The translations under genes and the position numbers were made by a program. A model generated the notes under the pieces. The model made no database searches. It was not told the origin of the DNA and saw nothing but the letters and a program-made list of their open reading frames with translations. A stretch of DNA of 42,035 nucleotides from Candidatus Sedimenticola endophacoides (GTDB lineage Bacteria > Pseudomonadota > Gammaproteobacteria > Chromatiales > Chromatiaceae), in the NCBI GenBank assembly GCA_003062205.1, contig PQCP01000112.1, positions 1 to 42,035 on the forward strand, written 5' to 3'. Below, in pieces: positions 27,163 to 36,165 of this stretch. Position 1 is the first letter of the stretch; the number at the start of each line of letters is the position of its first letter.

Positions 27163-27213
27163 CCCCGCCCCACCGCCGGCGGTCACCCGCCAGGATGCCT
27201 CACCCCCCTTTGA

Positions 27214-27228
27214 TTGTGCGTCGCACAA
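27214..27228. promoter_or_regulatory. Perfect palindrome upstream of phaP, candidate PhaR operator
   Basis: TTGTGCG-T-CGCACAA, a perfect 7-bp dyad, 8 bp before the -35 box. It resembles the site between phaE and phaA. Confidence 0.5.
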
Positions 27229-27235
27229 AATTCCC

Positions 27236-27264
27236 TTGACAACCCGAACCGCCGGCTATATGCT
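27236..27264 (+). promoter_or_regulatory. Sigma-70-like promoter of phaP
   Basis: TTGACA (27236-27241), 17 bp, then TATGCT (27259-27264). The -35 box is perfect. Dyads lie on both sides (27214-27228 and 27264-27288), a layout that suits repression by PhaR. Confidence 0.6.
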
Positions 27265-27288
27265 GCATTGCAATATTGGTGCAATGCA
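27264..27288. promoter_or_regulatory. Second dyad at the phaP promoter, candidate operator
   Basis: TGCATTGCA (27264-27272), a 7-base spacer, TGCAATGCA (27280-27288): a perfect 9-bp inverted repeat overlapping the expected transcription start of phaP. TGC/GCA-rich like known PhaR sites. Confidence 0.5.
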
Positions 27289-27310
27289 CAATTCCACGAT
27301 GGAGAATGCA

Positions 27311-27685
27311 ATGATGAACACGATGAATCTGGATATGCTCAAGGAGTTCGGCAACGGTGGCTATGCACAGGCCCGCGCCCTGGGCGAGCTGAACCTGCGC
27401 ACCTGGGAGAGGCTGTTCGAGAAGCAGATGGAGACCTTTGGACTGCTGATCGACAACGCCAACGCCCAGATCGAACTGGCCAGCGAGGCCCGCGAGGTCA
27501 GCGACATGAAAGCCATGGTCGAGGGTCAGGGTGAACTGAACCGCAAGCTGGCCGAGGCGCTGACCAGCAAGGGACGCGAGACCCTGGAGCTGGCCAACAC
27601 CTCCCGCAACGAATACAAGGCCTGGATGGAAGAGGGCATGGGGATCTTCACCAAGCTGGCCGGGAGCGCCACCAAGGCCTCCTGA
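27311..27685 (+). CDS. phaP: Phasin
   Basis: PHB granule-coating protein. About 124 residues, mainly amphipathic helix (LKEFGNGGYAQARALGELNL, ERLFEKQMETFGLLIDNANA), as in phasin_2 proteins. The start is chosen at 27311 because GGAG sits 6 bases upstream; an in-frame upstream extension would overlap the promoter. Near the phaR regulator that usually controls it. Confidence 0.85.
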   Translation: MMNTMNLDMLKEFGNGGYAQARALGELNLRTWERLFEKQMETFGLLIDNANAQIELASEAREVSDMKAMVEGQGELNRKLAEALTSKGRETLELANTSRNEYKAWMEEGMGIFTKLAGSATKAS

Positions 27686-27775
27686 ACCCTCCCCACCTCC
27701 CGCCCCCCCTGGCGGCCCACGCCAGGAGGCGGGCCTTATGGACAACAGACAACGAAGACAAAGGGCGTAGTAGAG

Positions 27776-28525
27776 ATGGCAAGCGGAAAACGTATTGCGG
27801 TAGTCACCGGGGGAATGGGCGGTATCGGAACCGCCATCTGCCAGCGCCTGGCCAGTCAGGGCTGCACCGTCATCGCCACCGTCCACCCCTCGGAGCAGGA
27901 GCAGTCCACGAAGTGGCTGGCCGAGCGCGAAACCGAGGGAGGTGACATCAGCGTGGTGGCGGGCGATGTATCCAGCGCCAGCGACAGCGCACGCATGATG
28001 GGCGAGGTGATCGAACGTTTCGGCGCGGTCGACATCCTGGTCAACTGCGCGGGCATCACCCGGGACACCACCATGAAACGCATGCAGGCCGGGCAGTGGG
28101 ATGAAGTCATCGCCACCAACCTCAGCAGCGTCTTCTACGTCACCCAACCGATATGGGAGGGGATGCTGGAGCGCGGGTTCGGCCGCGTCATCAACATCTC
28201 TTCCGTCAACGGCCAGCGCGGCCAGTTCGGACAGGTCAATTACGCGGCCGCCAAGGCCGGGATGCACGGCGTGACCATGACCCTGGCCCAGGAGGGCGCC
28301 AGCAAGGGCGTCACCGTCAACACCGTCTCACCCGGCTACGTGAAGACCGCGATGACCGACGCCATCCGCGATGACATCCGCGAGTCCATCATCGCCGGCA
28401 TCCCGATGCGCCGCATGGGCCTGCCGGAAGAGATCGCCGCCGCCGTGGCCTTCCTGGCAGCCGACGAACAAGCCTATCTGACCGGGGCCAACCTCCCGGT
28501 CAACGGTGGATTGTTTATCCACTAA
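27776..28525 (+). CDS. phaB: Acetoacetyl-CoA reductase
   Basis: NADPH-dependent short-chain dehydrogenase that makes (R)-3-hydroxybutyryl-CoA. Glycine motif VTGGMGGIGTAI, NCAGIT, catalytic Ser (SSVNGQRGQFGQVNYAAAKA, which also holds Tyr and Lys), C-terminal LTGANLPVNGGLFIH typical of PhaB. 249 residues. Completes the PHB pathway: phaA, phaB, phaC/phaE. Confidence 0.94.
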   Translation: MASGKRIAVVTGGMGGIGTAICQRLASQGCTVIATVHPSEQEQSTKWLAERETEGGDISVVAGDVSSASDSARMMGEVIERFGAVDILVNCAGITRDTTMKRMQAGQWDEVIATNLSSVFYVTQPIWEGMLERGFGRVINISSVNGQRGQFGQVNYAAAKAGMHGVTMTLAQEGASKGVTVNTVSPGYVKTAMTDAIRDDIRESIIAGIPMRRMGLPEEIAAAVAFLAADEQAYLTGANLPVNGGLFIH

Positions 28526-28561
28526 TCCTCCTCTCTCTGAACAGTGCATAGAGAGTTTTCT

Positions 28562-28588
28562 GCCCGGCTCCCCGCCGGGCATTTTTTT
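28562..28588 (+). terminator. Rho-independent terminator after phaB
   Basis: GCCCGGC, loop TCCCC, GCCGGGC, then A and seven T. Perfect 7-bp stem. Confidence 0.9.
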
Positions 28589-28859
28589 GCCTGTCACCCT
28601 CCACTTTTCATGGATTTATAGAATCATAACCAACTAATAAATAAGATTTATTCCCAGCCGGCCCTCCTCTCACGCGGACACACCGGGCAGCGCTCCGATA
28701 TCCCCCATTAACCAAGTGTTTTACTGGGATTAAATCCGGTCTACGATGACTCTGGATTAATTCTAAATTCGTTTGGAAGGAAATCACAACGGGCAAGCGA
28801 ACGCGCCACTGAACCGATCAACCGCGACCGGATTCGGAATAACCGGGAGGTAAGCAACC
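28589..28859 (+). promoter_or_regulatory. dsrA leader region with a possible promoter
   Basis: AT-rich compared with its surroundings. Best promoter candidate: TTTACT (28720-28725), 16 bp, TACGAT (28742-28747), giving a leader of about 105 bases. The spacer contains the dyad GGATTAAATCC. GGGAGGT lies 7-13 bases before the dsrA ATG. No gene is seen. Confidence 0.35.
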
Positions 28860-30107
28860 ATGGCAAAAGCGATGCACGAAACACCGATGCTGGACCAACT
28901 CGAAAGCGGCCCCTGGCCCAGCTTCGTCACCGGCCTTAAACGCCTGGCCGCAGAAAAAGAGATGATGGTCGACCTGCTGGGGCAACTGGAGACCTCCTAC
29001 GAAACCCGCAAGGGCTACTGGAAGGGTGGCACCGTGGGCGTCATCGGCTACGGAGGCGGGGTGATTCCCCGTTTCACCGAGCTTAAGGATGAAAACGACA
29101 AGCCGCTCTTTCCGGCGGCCGCGGAGTTCCATACCCTGCGCATCATGCCGCCGCCCGGCATGCACTACGACACCGCCACCCTGCGAAAATTCTGCGACAT
29201 CTGGGAGGAGTACGGCTCGGGACTGATTGCCCTGCACGGCCAGTCCGGCGACATCATGTTCCAGGGATGCACCACCGACAACGTACAACCGGCCTTCGAT
29301 GCCATAAACGAACTGGGCTTCGATATGGGCGGCGCGGGACCGGCGGTGCGCACCGGCATGTCCTGCATCGGCGCCGCCCGCTGCGAGCAGTCGTGCGTAG
29401 ACGAGGCGAAGATCATGCGCTCACTGGTCAACAACGCCCTCGACGACATGCACCGCCCCGCCCTGCCTTATAAGTTCAAATACAAGGTCTCGGGCTGCCC
29501 CAACGACTGCATGAACTCGATACAGCGCGCCGACCTGGCAATCATCGGCACCTGGCGCGATGAGATGAAGGTCGACCAGGAGGAGATTGGCAACTACGTC
29601 CGCCGCATGGGGCGTAAAAAGATCATCGACAACGTCATCACCCGCTGTCCGACCCAGTCCCTGTCGCTCAACGACGACGATACCCTGAGCGTGGACAACA
29701 AGACATGCAGCCGCTGCATGCACTGCATCAACGTACTCACCAAGGCCCTCTCTCCGGGAGACGACAAGGGGGTGACCCTCCTCTGCGGCGGCAAACGCAC
29801 CCTCAAGATCGGCGATCTCATGGGCACCGTGATCGTGCCCTTCATGAAGATGGACAGCGCGGAGGATCATGAACGGCTGGAGGAGCTGGCCACCGAGATC
29901 CTCGACTTCTTTGCCGAAAACGCCCTCGAACACGAACGCACCGGCGAGATGATCGAGCGCATCGGCCTGGTCAACTTCCTCGAAGGGGTGGGTCTGGAGG
30001 TCGATCCCAACATGATCAACAACCCCCGCACCAACCCTTATGTCCGCATGGACGACTGGGACGAAGAGGTGGCCAAATGGAAGGAGAGGCGCCCGGCCGC
30101 GAGCTGA
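28860..30107 (+). CDS. dsrA: Dissimilatory sulfite reductase alpha subunit (reverse-type)
   Basis: 415 residues. In sulfur oxidisers, DsrA with DsrB oxidises sulfane sulfur to sulfite in the cytoplasm. Siroheme/4Fe-4S ligand motifs C-X5-C (SCIGAARC) and C-X3-C (GCPNDC) are intact, as is the inserted ferredoxin domain (CPTQSLSL and CSRCMHC). Strong similarity over its length to DsrA of purple sulfur bacteria (from memory of TPMLDQLESGPWPSF and SYETRKGYWKGGTV). Odd point: dsrB does not follow; a terminator and ubiA come next, and no other dsr gene is in the window. Full length and no frame damage argue that it is functional, perhaps with DsrB encoded elsewhere. Confidence 0.93.
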   Translation: MAKAMHETPMLDQLESGPWPSFVTGLKRLAAEKEMMVDLLGQLETSYETRKGYWKGGTVGVIGYGGGVIPRFTELKDENDKPLFPAAAEFHTLRIMPPPGMHYDTATLRKFCDIWEEYGSGLIALHGQSGDIMFQGCTTDNVQPAFDAINELGFDMGGAGPAVRTGMSCIGAARCEQSCVDEAKIMRSLVNNALDDMHRPALPYKFKYKVSGCPNDCMNSIQRADLAIIGTWRDEMKVDQEEIGNYVRRMGRKKIIDNVITRCPTQSLSLNDDDTLSVDNKTCSRCMHCINVLTKALSPGDDKGVTLLCGGKRTLKIGDLMGTVIVPFMKMDSAEDHERLEELATEILDFFAENALEHERTGEMIERIGLVNFLEGVGLEVDPNMINNPRTNPYVRMDDWDEEVAKWKERRPAAS

Positions 30108-30138
30108 GCGCGCCCACTGCAAATGATCGGCACAATTA

Positions 30139-30169
30139 CCCCGGCCATCCCCTGGCCGGGGATTTTTTT
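30139..30169 (+). terminator. Rho-independent terminator after dsrA
   Basis: CCCCGGCCA, loop TCCCC, TGGCCGGGG, then A and seven T: a perfect 9-bp stem starting 32 bp after the dsrA stop. It shows that dsrA is transcribed without dsrB behind it. Confidence 0.92.
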
Positions 30170-30207
30170 ATCCCTGGGACCGGTTTGCTCCGGCACGGCC
30201 CCTGCGG

Positions 30208-31098
30208 CTAGATCCGGTAATGCAGCACCAGGCCGAGGAATATACTCATTCCGAAATAGTTGTTGTTGAGAAATGCCTTGAAGCACCCCGCAGGCTGGCG
30301 CTCGCGGATCAACCACTGCTGGTAACCGGCCAGCAGGGTGGCAAAGCCGAGACCGATATAGAAGAAAGGCCCCAGTTCCTGCTTCACCCCCACCAGCAGC
30401 AGGATGGCCAGCATGCCAAGCTGAAGGGCGGCGATCATGATCCGGTCATAGCGGCCGAACAGAATGGCGGTCGATTTCACGCCGATCTTCAGGTCATCGC
30501 TGCGATCGACCATGGCGTACTGGGTATCATAGATCAGGGCCCAGACCACCGTCGCGATATACAACAGCCAGGCGTCGGGCGGCACCTCGCCGTTGGTGGC
30601 CATGAAGACCATCGGCACCGCCCAGCCGAAGGCCATGCCCAACACCAGTTGCGGAAGATGGGTGTAGCGCTTCATGAAGGGGTAGGCGGAGGCGAGCAGC
30701 AACGCCACGCCCGACAGGGCCACCGTCTCCCAGTTGAGCAGCAGCACCAGCGCGAAGGCCAGCGCGACCAGCACGGCGAACACCCCCAGCGCCTCGCCCG
30801 GCGTGATCAATCCGGTGGCGAGCGGGCGCCCGCTGGTGCGCGCGACCCGGCCGTCGATGTGCCGGTCGGCATAATCGTTGATGGCACAGCCGGCGGAGCG
30901 CATGAGAAACACGCCAAGCATGAAGATCAGCAGCAGCCCCCAGTCGGGCACCCCCCCGCTGGCGATCCACAACGCCCACAACGCGGGCCACATCAGCAGC
31001 AGCGTGCCGATGGGCCGGTCAAAGCGAATCAACAGGGCGTAACGGCGCAGACGCTCCCCCAGGGTGATTGCGGCCAAGCTCGTTTCGCTATCGCTCAT
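30208..31098 (-). CDS. ubiA: 4-hydroxybenzoate octaprenyltransferase
   Basis: Membrane prenyltransferase of ubiquinone synthesis. Nine or so hydrophobic helices; the two Asp-rich motifs are NDYADRHID and DRSDDLKIG. 296 residues, normal length. Its ATG overlaps the ubiC stop by 4 bp. Confidence 0.95.
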   Translation of the reverse strand: MSDSETSLAAITLGERLRRYALLIRFDRPIGTLLLMWPALWALWIASGGVPDWGLLLIFMLGVFLMRSAGCAINDYADRHIDGRVARTSGRPLATGLITPGEALGVFAVLVALAFALVLLLNWETVALSGVALLLASAYPFMKRYTHLPQLVLGMAFGWAVPMVFMATNGEVPPDAWLLYIATVVWALIYDTQYAMVDRSDDLKIGVKSTAILFGRYDRIMIAALQLGMLAILLLVGVKQELGPFFYIGLGFATLLAGYQQWLIRERQPAGCFKAFLNNNYFGMSIFLGLVLHYRI

Positions 31099-31670
31099 CG
31101 GTATCTCCCGATCGCTTCCGGCAGGAAAATTTCATTCACCAGCAGGGGGTGCCCCGTCAGATGGAACAGGGTGCGCCGCCCCCAGATCTCGGACGCTCCC
31201 GGCTCCAGGCCGGAGGTGGCGGCCGCGAACAGCGGATGGCGGGGCAGCAGCCGGGCCACCTCGGTACGCCCCCGGCGGACCTGGCTGTCCGAAAACAGCA
31301 CCTGCCCAAGGGGCCGGTCACCCAGCAGGGTGAGCCTCCGGGCCGCCCCCTTGAGACTGCTCGCCGGAATCAGGGTACGGGCGAAGACCCATGGGGTTGC
31401 GGCGCACAGCAGTTGCACCTCGCGCACAATGGCCCACTCGCCACGGCGCATCCGCAGCAGTTCGTTTTCGCTATTGAGGGCGCGCCCCCAGCCCTGTGAG
31501 ATGACCCGCACCCGGAACGGGCCGTCGCAGCAGCCCTTGATACGCGCCGTCAGGGAGCCGGTGTCTCGCAGCCAATGGTAGACCGGGGCCGGTACCTGGG
31601 CATGCCGCAGACGCCGCCAATCGGCCCAGGCGGGCTCCAGGGTGGCATGGATGGTGCGGGAACGCTTCAC
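31095..31670 (-). CDS. ubiC: Chorismate pyruvate-lyase
   Basis: Makes 4-hydroxybenzoate from chorismate, the substrate of UbiA. Family features: [29 protein letters not shown] and [17 protein letters not shown], and a terminal FLPEAIGRY. 191 residues. First gene of ubiC-ubiA. Confidence 0.93.
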   Translation of the reverse strand: MKRSRTIHATLEPAWADWRRLRHAQVPAPVYHWLRDTGSLTARIKGCCDGPFRVRVISQGWGRALNSENELLRMRRGEWAIVREVQLLCAATPWVFARTLIPASSLKGAARRLTLLGDRPLGQVLFSDSQVRRGRTEVARLLPRHPLFAAATSGLEPGASEIWGRRTLFHLTGHPLLVNEIFLPEAIGRYR

Positions 31671-31764
31671 GGGCTGTCGATCCTGAAAAAAGGCCCATTA
31701 TCGCAGAGGAGGAGAGTAAAGTTGAGCCTCGGATACGATCCGCCGCGGATGCGCGATGTCCGGG

Positions 31765-33954
31765 CTATGCGCTCAGGTAGCGTTCACGCTCACCGACCCA
31801 GCGTCGCACCAGGGGCGCCACCCGCTCGGGATACTCGTCGAGCAGCCGTTGGGCCGCCTGCTGCACCTTGGGGAGGATCGGCTGATCACGCATCACATCG
31901 GCAATGCGAAACTGCATCTCGCCGGTCTGCCGGGTGCCGAGCACCTCGCCGGGACCACGCAACTCCAGATCCTTTTGCGCGATCAGGAACCCGTCGCCGC
32001 TCTCGCGCAGCACCGCCAGGCGTTGGCGTGCATTGCCCGAGAGGGGAGCATGGTACATCAGCACACAGTGGCTCTCGGCCGCGCCGCGCCCCACCCGCCC
32101 CCGCAACTGATGCAGCTGCGCCAGCCCCAGACGCTCCGGATTTTCGATAATCATCAGACTGGCGTTGGGCACATCCACTCCGACCTCGATGACCGTGGTG
32201 GCCACCAGCAGATCCAGCTCGCCCGCCTTGAAGCGGGCCATCACCGCCTCCTTCTCCCGTGGCCGCAGCCGCCCGTGTACCAATCCCACGCGCAGCTGCG
32301 GCAACGCCTCGGCCAGCACCGCGGCGCTCTCCTCGGCGGCCTGGCACTGCAACGCCTCCGACTCCTCGATCAGGGTGCAGACCCAATAGGCCTGGCGCCC
32401 GGCGCCGCAGGCTCCGCGCACCCGCTCCACCACCTCCTGGCGGCGGCTGTCGGGGATCACCACGGTGGCCACCGGGGTGCGCCCCGGTGGCAGCTCGTCG
32501 ATCACCGAGACGTCGAGATCGGCATAGGCGGTCATCGCCAGCGTGCGCGGGATCGGGGTGGCGGTCATGATCAACTGGTGGGGGACCGCGCCCCGGTCAC
32601 GCCCCTTTTCACGCAGGGCCATGCGTTGGTGAACGCCGAAGCGGTGCTGCTCGTCGATGATCACCAGGCCCAGGGCATCGAAGGCCACATCTTCCTGAAA
32701 CAGGGCATGGGTCCCGACCAGCAGGCGGATCTCACCGCTGGCGATCCGTTGCAGAAGCGCCTCGCGGGCACGCCCCTTGTGCCGCCCCGAGAGCCAGGCG
32801 ACCTCGATCCCGAGCGGCTCCAGCCAGCGCCGAAAGCTGTCACGGTGCTGCTCGGCGAGCAGTTCGGTGGGGGCCATCAGGGCGACCTGGTGGCGCGCCT
32901 CCAGGGCCTGAAGTGCCGCCAGGGCGGCCACCACCGTCTTACCCGATCCGACATCGCCCTGCACCAGCCGCATCATGGGGTGGGAGCGCCCCAGGTCGTG
33001 CCCGATCTCCTCCGCCACCCGCCGCTGGGCGCCGGTCAGTGAGAAGGGGAGCCGCTCCAGCAGCGCCCCCGCATAGGTCCCAGCCGAGGCCAGCGGCGGG
33101 GCGGCCTCGCGATTATGGCGCTGGCGCAGCAGGCGCAGACTCAACTGGTGGGCCAGCAGCTCCTCGAACGCCAGCCGCTGCTGGGCCGGGTGGGCGCCAT
33201 CGCTCAGCACCCGCTGGCTGGCATCCGGCGGCGGGCGGTGCAGGTAGCGGATCGCCCGCCCCAGGTCGGGCAGGCGAAACTGCGCCAGGAGGGGGCCGGG
33301 CAGCCACTCCGGCAGAGCACCGGGGCACTCCTCCAGCAGGGCCAGCGCCTTGTCGCTGATCCCCCGCCAGCTGAGCTGGTGCATCCCCTCGGTGGTGGGG
33401 TAGACCGGCGTGAGGCTCTCCTCCATCTCCCCCCCTCCGGGTTCACCGAGCTGCTTGTACTCGGGGTGGACCATCTCCCATCCGGTAGGCCCGCGCCGCG
33501 CCTCGCCAAAACAGCGCAAACGGCTTCCGCGCGCCAGGGCGGCGCGCTGCGCCGTGCTGAAGTGAAAGAAGCGCAGGGTCAGCGAACCGCTACCGTCGGC
33601 CAGACGCACCAGCAGCGAGCGGCGTCTGCCGAAGTGGACATCGGCCAGCTCGATATCGCCCTCGACCACCACCTGATCGCCCTGGCGGAGGCTGCCGATG
33701 GGCGTGACACGGGTGCGGTCCTGGTAGCGCAGGGGAAGGTGAAACAGCACATCCTGCACCGTCTCCACACCGATGCGGCGCAATCGTTCCGCATTGCGCG
33801 GCCCAACGCCCTTGAGGGCGGTCACCGGCCTCCGATCGAAGGGAACCACCTCCGATTCCCGCGGCGCCGCCCCGGGCACCGGCTTGACATCTCTGCTGTC
33901 GATCCTCCCCCCTCCCCCGGTTCTGCATATGGCTGCACGCCACAACCACCCCAT
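31765..33954 (-). CDS. recG: ATP-dependent DNA helicase RecG
   Basis: Remodels stalled replication forks. N-terminal wedge domain (LHLPLRYQDRTRV-like), Walker A GDVGSGKT, helicase box DEQHRFG, MTATPIPRTLA, ATTVIEVGVDVP and QLRGRVGRG. The frame gives 729 residues. The start is uncertain: the ATG at 33954 lies very close to the predicted transcription start, and a GTG at 33849 (before VPFDRRPVTALKGVGP) fits the E. coli N-terminus better. Confidence 0.94.
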   Translation of the reverse strand: MGWLWRAAICRTGGGGRIDSRDVKPVPGAAPRESEVVPFDRRPVTALKGVGPRNAERLRRIGVETVQDVLFHLPLRYQDRTRVTPIGSLRQGDQVVVEGDIELADVHFGRRRSLLVRLADGSGSLTLRFFHFSTAQRAALARGSRLRCFGEARRGPTGWEMVHPEYKQLGEPGGGEMEESLTPVYPTTEGMHQLSWRGISDKALALLEECPGALPEWLPGPLLAQFRLPDLGRAIRYLHRPPPDASQRVLSDGAHPAQQRLAFEELLAHQLSLRLLRQRHNREAAPPLASAGTYAGALLERLPFSLTGAQRRVAEEIGHDLGRSHPMMRLVQGDVGSGKTVVAALAALQALEARHQVALMAPTELLAEQHRDSFRRWLEPLGIEVAWLSGRHKGRAREALLQRIASGEIRLLVGTHALFQEDVAFDALGLVIIDEQHRFGVHQRMALREKGRDRGAVPHQLIMTATPIPRTLAMTAYADLDVSVIDELPPGRTPVATVVIPDSRRQEVVERVRGACGAGRQAYWVCTLIEESEALQCQAAEESAAVLAEALPQLRVGLVHGRLRPREKEAVMARFKAGELDLLVATTVIEVGVDVPNASLMIIENPERLGLAQLHQLRGRVGRGAAESHCVLMYHAPLSGNARQRLAVLRESGDGFLIAQKDLELRGPGEVLGTRQTGEMQFRIADVMRDQPILPKVQQAAQRLLDEYPERVAPLVRRWVGERERYLSA

Positions 33955-33965
33955 TCAGTAGAACA

Positions 33966-33994
33966 TTAATAGAACAGTTTGTGATATATTGCAA
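33966..33994 (-). promoter_or_regulatory. Sigma-70-like promoter of recG
   Basis: Minus strand: TTGCAA (33989-33994), 17 bp, TATTAA (33966-33971). AT-rich patch between recG and the divergent small gene. It places the transcript start only a few bases before the 33954 ATG, which favours a downstream recG start. Confidence 0.5.
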
Positions 33995-34070
33995 CCTGTC
34001 GGCCTGAAACGGGTCACCACCGGCGCCGCCGGGCGAACCGCCCGCGCTGAAGCGCCATCAACACCAACCA

Positions 34071-34427
34071 ATGACCGGCAACGCAATGCAGCTCATCGAA
34101 TCGGCAAAGGCCTGGAACAGCGAGGCGTTCGAGTCCGTCCTAAAGCGCGAGGTGGCGGCGCTGGGCAAGGCCCGGCTGCCCCTGCAGCAGGGACTCGCCC
34201 ACAGCAGCTACGCCCTGGATGACAACCTCAGGATCGTACTTCTGGACCGCAGCCAGCGGGGACGCACGGTGCGACTGAGGCTCGGCGCCTTCTACAGCGG
34301 CATCATCGCCGGCTGCAACTGCGCCGACGACCCCTCGCCGCCGGACGAGATCACCGAGTACTGCGAGATGCAAATGGAACTGGACCTGGACAGCGGCGAT
34401 GCGTGTATCGCCCTCCGGGAGGATTGA
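34071..34427 (+). CDS. Conserved hypothetical protein
   Basis: 118 residues, family not recognised. A basic/helical N-terminus (ESAKAWNSEAFESVLKREVA) leads to a beta-rich part with CNCADDPSPPDE and CEMQMELDLDSGDAC, where three Cys might bind metal. The start may be the second ATG (34086). It is directly followed (3 bp) by the next gene, so they are probably co-transcribed. Confidence 0.7.
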   Translation: MTGNAMQLIESAKAWNSEAFESVLKREVAALGKARLPLQQGLAHSSYALDDNLRIVLLDRSQRGRTVRLRLGAFYSGIIAGCNCADDPSPPDEITEYCEMQMELDLDSGDACIALRED

Positions 34428-34430
34428 GCG

Positions 34431-34895
34431 GTGGACGGCGTGCGCATCGTCTCCGGCGGGCAGAGCGGGGTGGACCGGGCGGCACTTGACGCGGCACTGA
34501 CCCTGGGGCTGGAGGCCGGCGGCTGGTGCCCCAGGGGCCGCCTGGCCGAGGATGGACCAATCCCCGACCACTATCCTCTCAGGGAGATGCCGGGACCCGG
34601 CTATCGCCAGCGCACCCTACGCAACGTCATCGACAGCGATGGCACGCTGATCGTCTATTTCGGCTACCTCTCCGGCGGCACCGAGTTGGCCCTCTCTTTC
34701 TGCGTGCAGCGCAAGCGCCCCTATGTTCTGATCGACGGCGACGAGCTGAGCGAGGAGCGGGCGGCCCAAAAGATCGGTCGTTTCATACGCCAACGGGGCA
34801 TCCGGGTGCTGAACGTGGCCGGTCCGCGCGCCAGCGGTGAGCCGCGTGCCTACGATTACACCCGGCATGCACTCGCGATCCTGTTCCAGGGGTAG
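34431..34895 (+). CDS. Putative molybdenum carrier / SLOG-fold protein
   Basis: GTG start at 34431 with GGGAGGATT upstream. The N-terminal motif VSGGQSGVDRAALDAAL and WCPRGRLAEDGPI match the family annotated as putative molybdenum cofactor carrier (YpsA/LOG-like Rossmann fold). Such proteins bind nucleotide-like ligands; the specific function is not proven. About 154 residues. Confidence 0.8.
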   Translation: MDGVRIVSGGQSGVDRAALDAALTLGLEAGGWCPRGRLAEDGPIPDHYPLREMPGPGYRQRTLRNVIDSDGTLIVYFGYLSGGTELALSFCVQRKRPYVLIDGDELSEERAAQKIGRFIRQRGIRVLNVAGPRASGEPRAYDYTRHALAILFQG

Positions 34896-34991
34896 CCCAC
34901 CCCCTCGCACGGAGGCATGTTCAGCCGCCGCCCGGCGGGTTACCATCTCCCCTCACCCACCACTTCCATTCCGTCGGCCGCAGGTCTATCC

Positions 34992-35306
34992 ATGTCCGTA
35001 TTACTCGAATTCTCCATGTTCCCCACCGACCAGGGGGAGAGTGTCAGCCACTACGTCAGTCAGGTCATCGCCATGATTCGTGACAGCGGTGTCGATTACC
35101 GGCTCACCCCGATGGGCACCATCATCGAAACCGACACCCTGGCAGAGGCGACCGACCTGGTTCAGCGGGCCTACGCGGTGCTCGACGCCGCGGGCTGCAA
35201 CCGGGTCTACTCATCGCTCAAGCTGGATATCCGCAAGGGCCGGGACGGGCGCCTGCGTGGCAAGCTGGATTCGGTGCGCGAGAAGATCGGCGAGGTGGAG
35301 TGCTGA
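34992..35306 (+). CDS. MTH1187-family thiamine-binding protein
   Basis: About 104 residues. LEFSMFPTDQGESVSHYVSQ and YRLTPMGTIIETDTL fit the MTH1187/YkoF-like fold that binds thiamine derivatives. The start is at MSVLLEF (34992). The stop is directly next to the ATG of the next gene (TGAGATG). Confidence 0.85.
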   Translation: MSVLLEFSMFPTDQGESVSHYVSQVIAMIRDSGVDYRLTPMGTIIETDTLAEATDLVQRAYAVLDAAGCNRVYSSLKLDIRKGRDGRLRGKLDSVREKIGEVEC

Positions 35307-35307
35307 G

Positions 35308-35727
35308 ATGCGCAGTCGGCAGGTGAATCTGGGTTTCGACACCCGGGGCCGCGGCACCCGCGAGATCACCCGCGAGGTGCAGGAGGCGATAGCCGGTTCG
35401 GGTATCCGCGACGGCCTGTGCCACATCTTCATCCAGCACACCAGCGCCTCGCTGGTGCTGTGCGAGAATGCCGACCCTTCGGTGCGCCATGACCTGGAGA
35501 CCTTCATGGCCCGGCTGGCGCCGGACGGCGACCCCGTCTACCGGCACAGCATGGAGGGACCCGACGACATGCCGGCGCACATCCGCTCCATCCTCTCGAA
35601 CATGGATCTGACGGTGCCGGTGCATGGCGGGCGTGCCGCCCTCGGTACCTGGCAGGGAGTCTATCTGTGGGAACACCGCACCCACGCACATCACCGCCGG
35701 GTGGTGGTCACGGTGCAGGGGGAGTGA
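35308..35727 (+). CDS. yjbQ: YjbQ-family protein (secondary thiamine-phosphate synthase-type)
   Basis: About 139 residues. Motifs: LCHIFIQHTSASLVLCENAD, PAHIRSILSN and GTWQGVYLWEHRTHAHHR, all diagnostic of the YjbQ (UPF0047) family; some members give weak thiamine phosphate synthase activity. Adjacent to a thiamine-binding protein, which supports a thiamine link (inference). Confidence 0.88.
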   Translation: MRSRQVNLGFDTRGRGTREITREVQEAIAGSGIRDGLCHIFIQHTSASLVLCENADPSVRHDLETFMARLAPDGDPVYRHSMEGPDDMPAHIRSILSNMDLTVPVHGGRAALGTWQGVYLWEHRTHAHHRRVVVTVQGE

Positions 35728-35763
35728 ATACGGGCATGCCCGGAGACGGCAGCCAGGAGCCCC

Positions 35764-36147
35764 CTATTCCAGCTCCATCACGGCATCCATCTCTACCCCG
35801 GCCCCCCTCGGGAGGGCCGCCACGCCAATGGCCGCGCGCGCCGGATAGGGCTCGCGGAAGTAGTCGGCCATCACCTGATTGACCAATGGAAAGTTGCCGA
35901 GGTCGGTCAGAAACACATTGAGCTTGACCACGTCCCCGAGGTCACCGCCAGCGGCCTGGGCCACGGCCTTGAGGTTATCGAAGACCCGGCGGATCTGCTG
36001 TTCCATGTCTCCGCCGACCATCTCCATGCTCTCGGGGACCAGTGGAATCTGCCCCGACAGATAGACACTGCGGCCGACCTTGACCGCCTGGGAATAGGTA
36101 CCGATCGCCTGAGGCGCCTTATCGGTGCTTATGATCTCTCGTGCCAT
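35764..36147 (-). CDS. ridA: Reactive intermediate/imine deaminase RidA
   Basis: 127 residues. Opens [20 protein letters not shown] and ends [20 protein letters not shown], the RidA signature, including the catalytic Arg. It removes reactive enamines made by PLP enzymes. Follows spoT by 18 bp, as in many gammaproteobacteria. Confidence 0.95.
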   Translation of the reverse strand: MAREIISTDKAPQAIGTYSQAVKVGRSVYLSGQIPLVPESMEMVGGDMEQQIRRVFDNLKAVAQAAGGDLGDVVKLNVFLTDLGNFPLVNQVMADYFREPYPARAAIGVAALPRGAGVEMDAVMELE

Positions 36148-36165
36148 GTTGTGGTTCGCTCCTTA

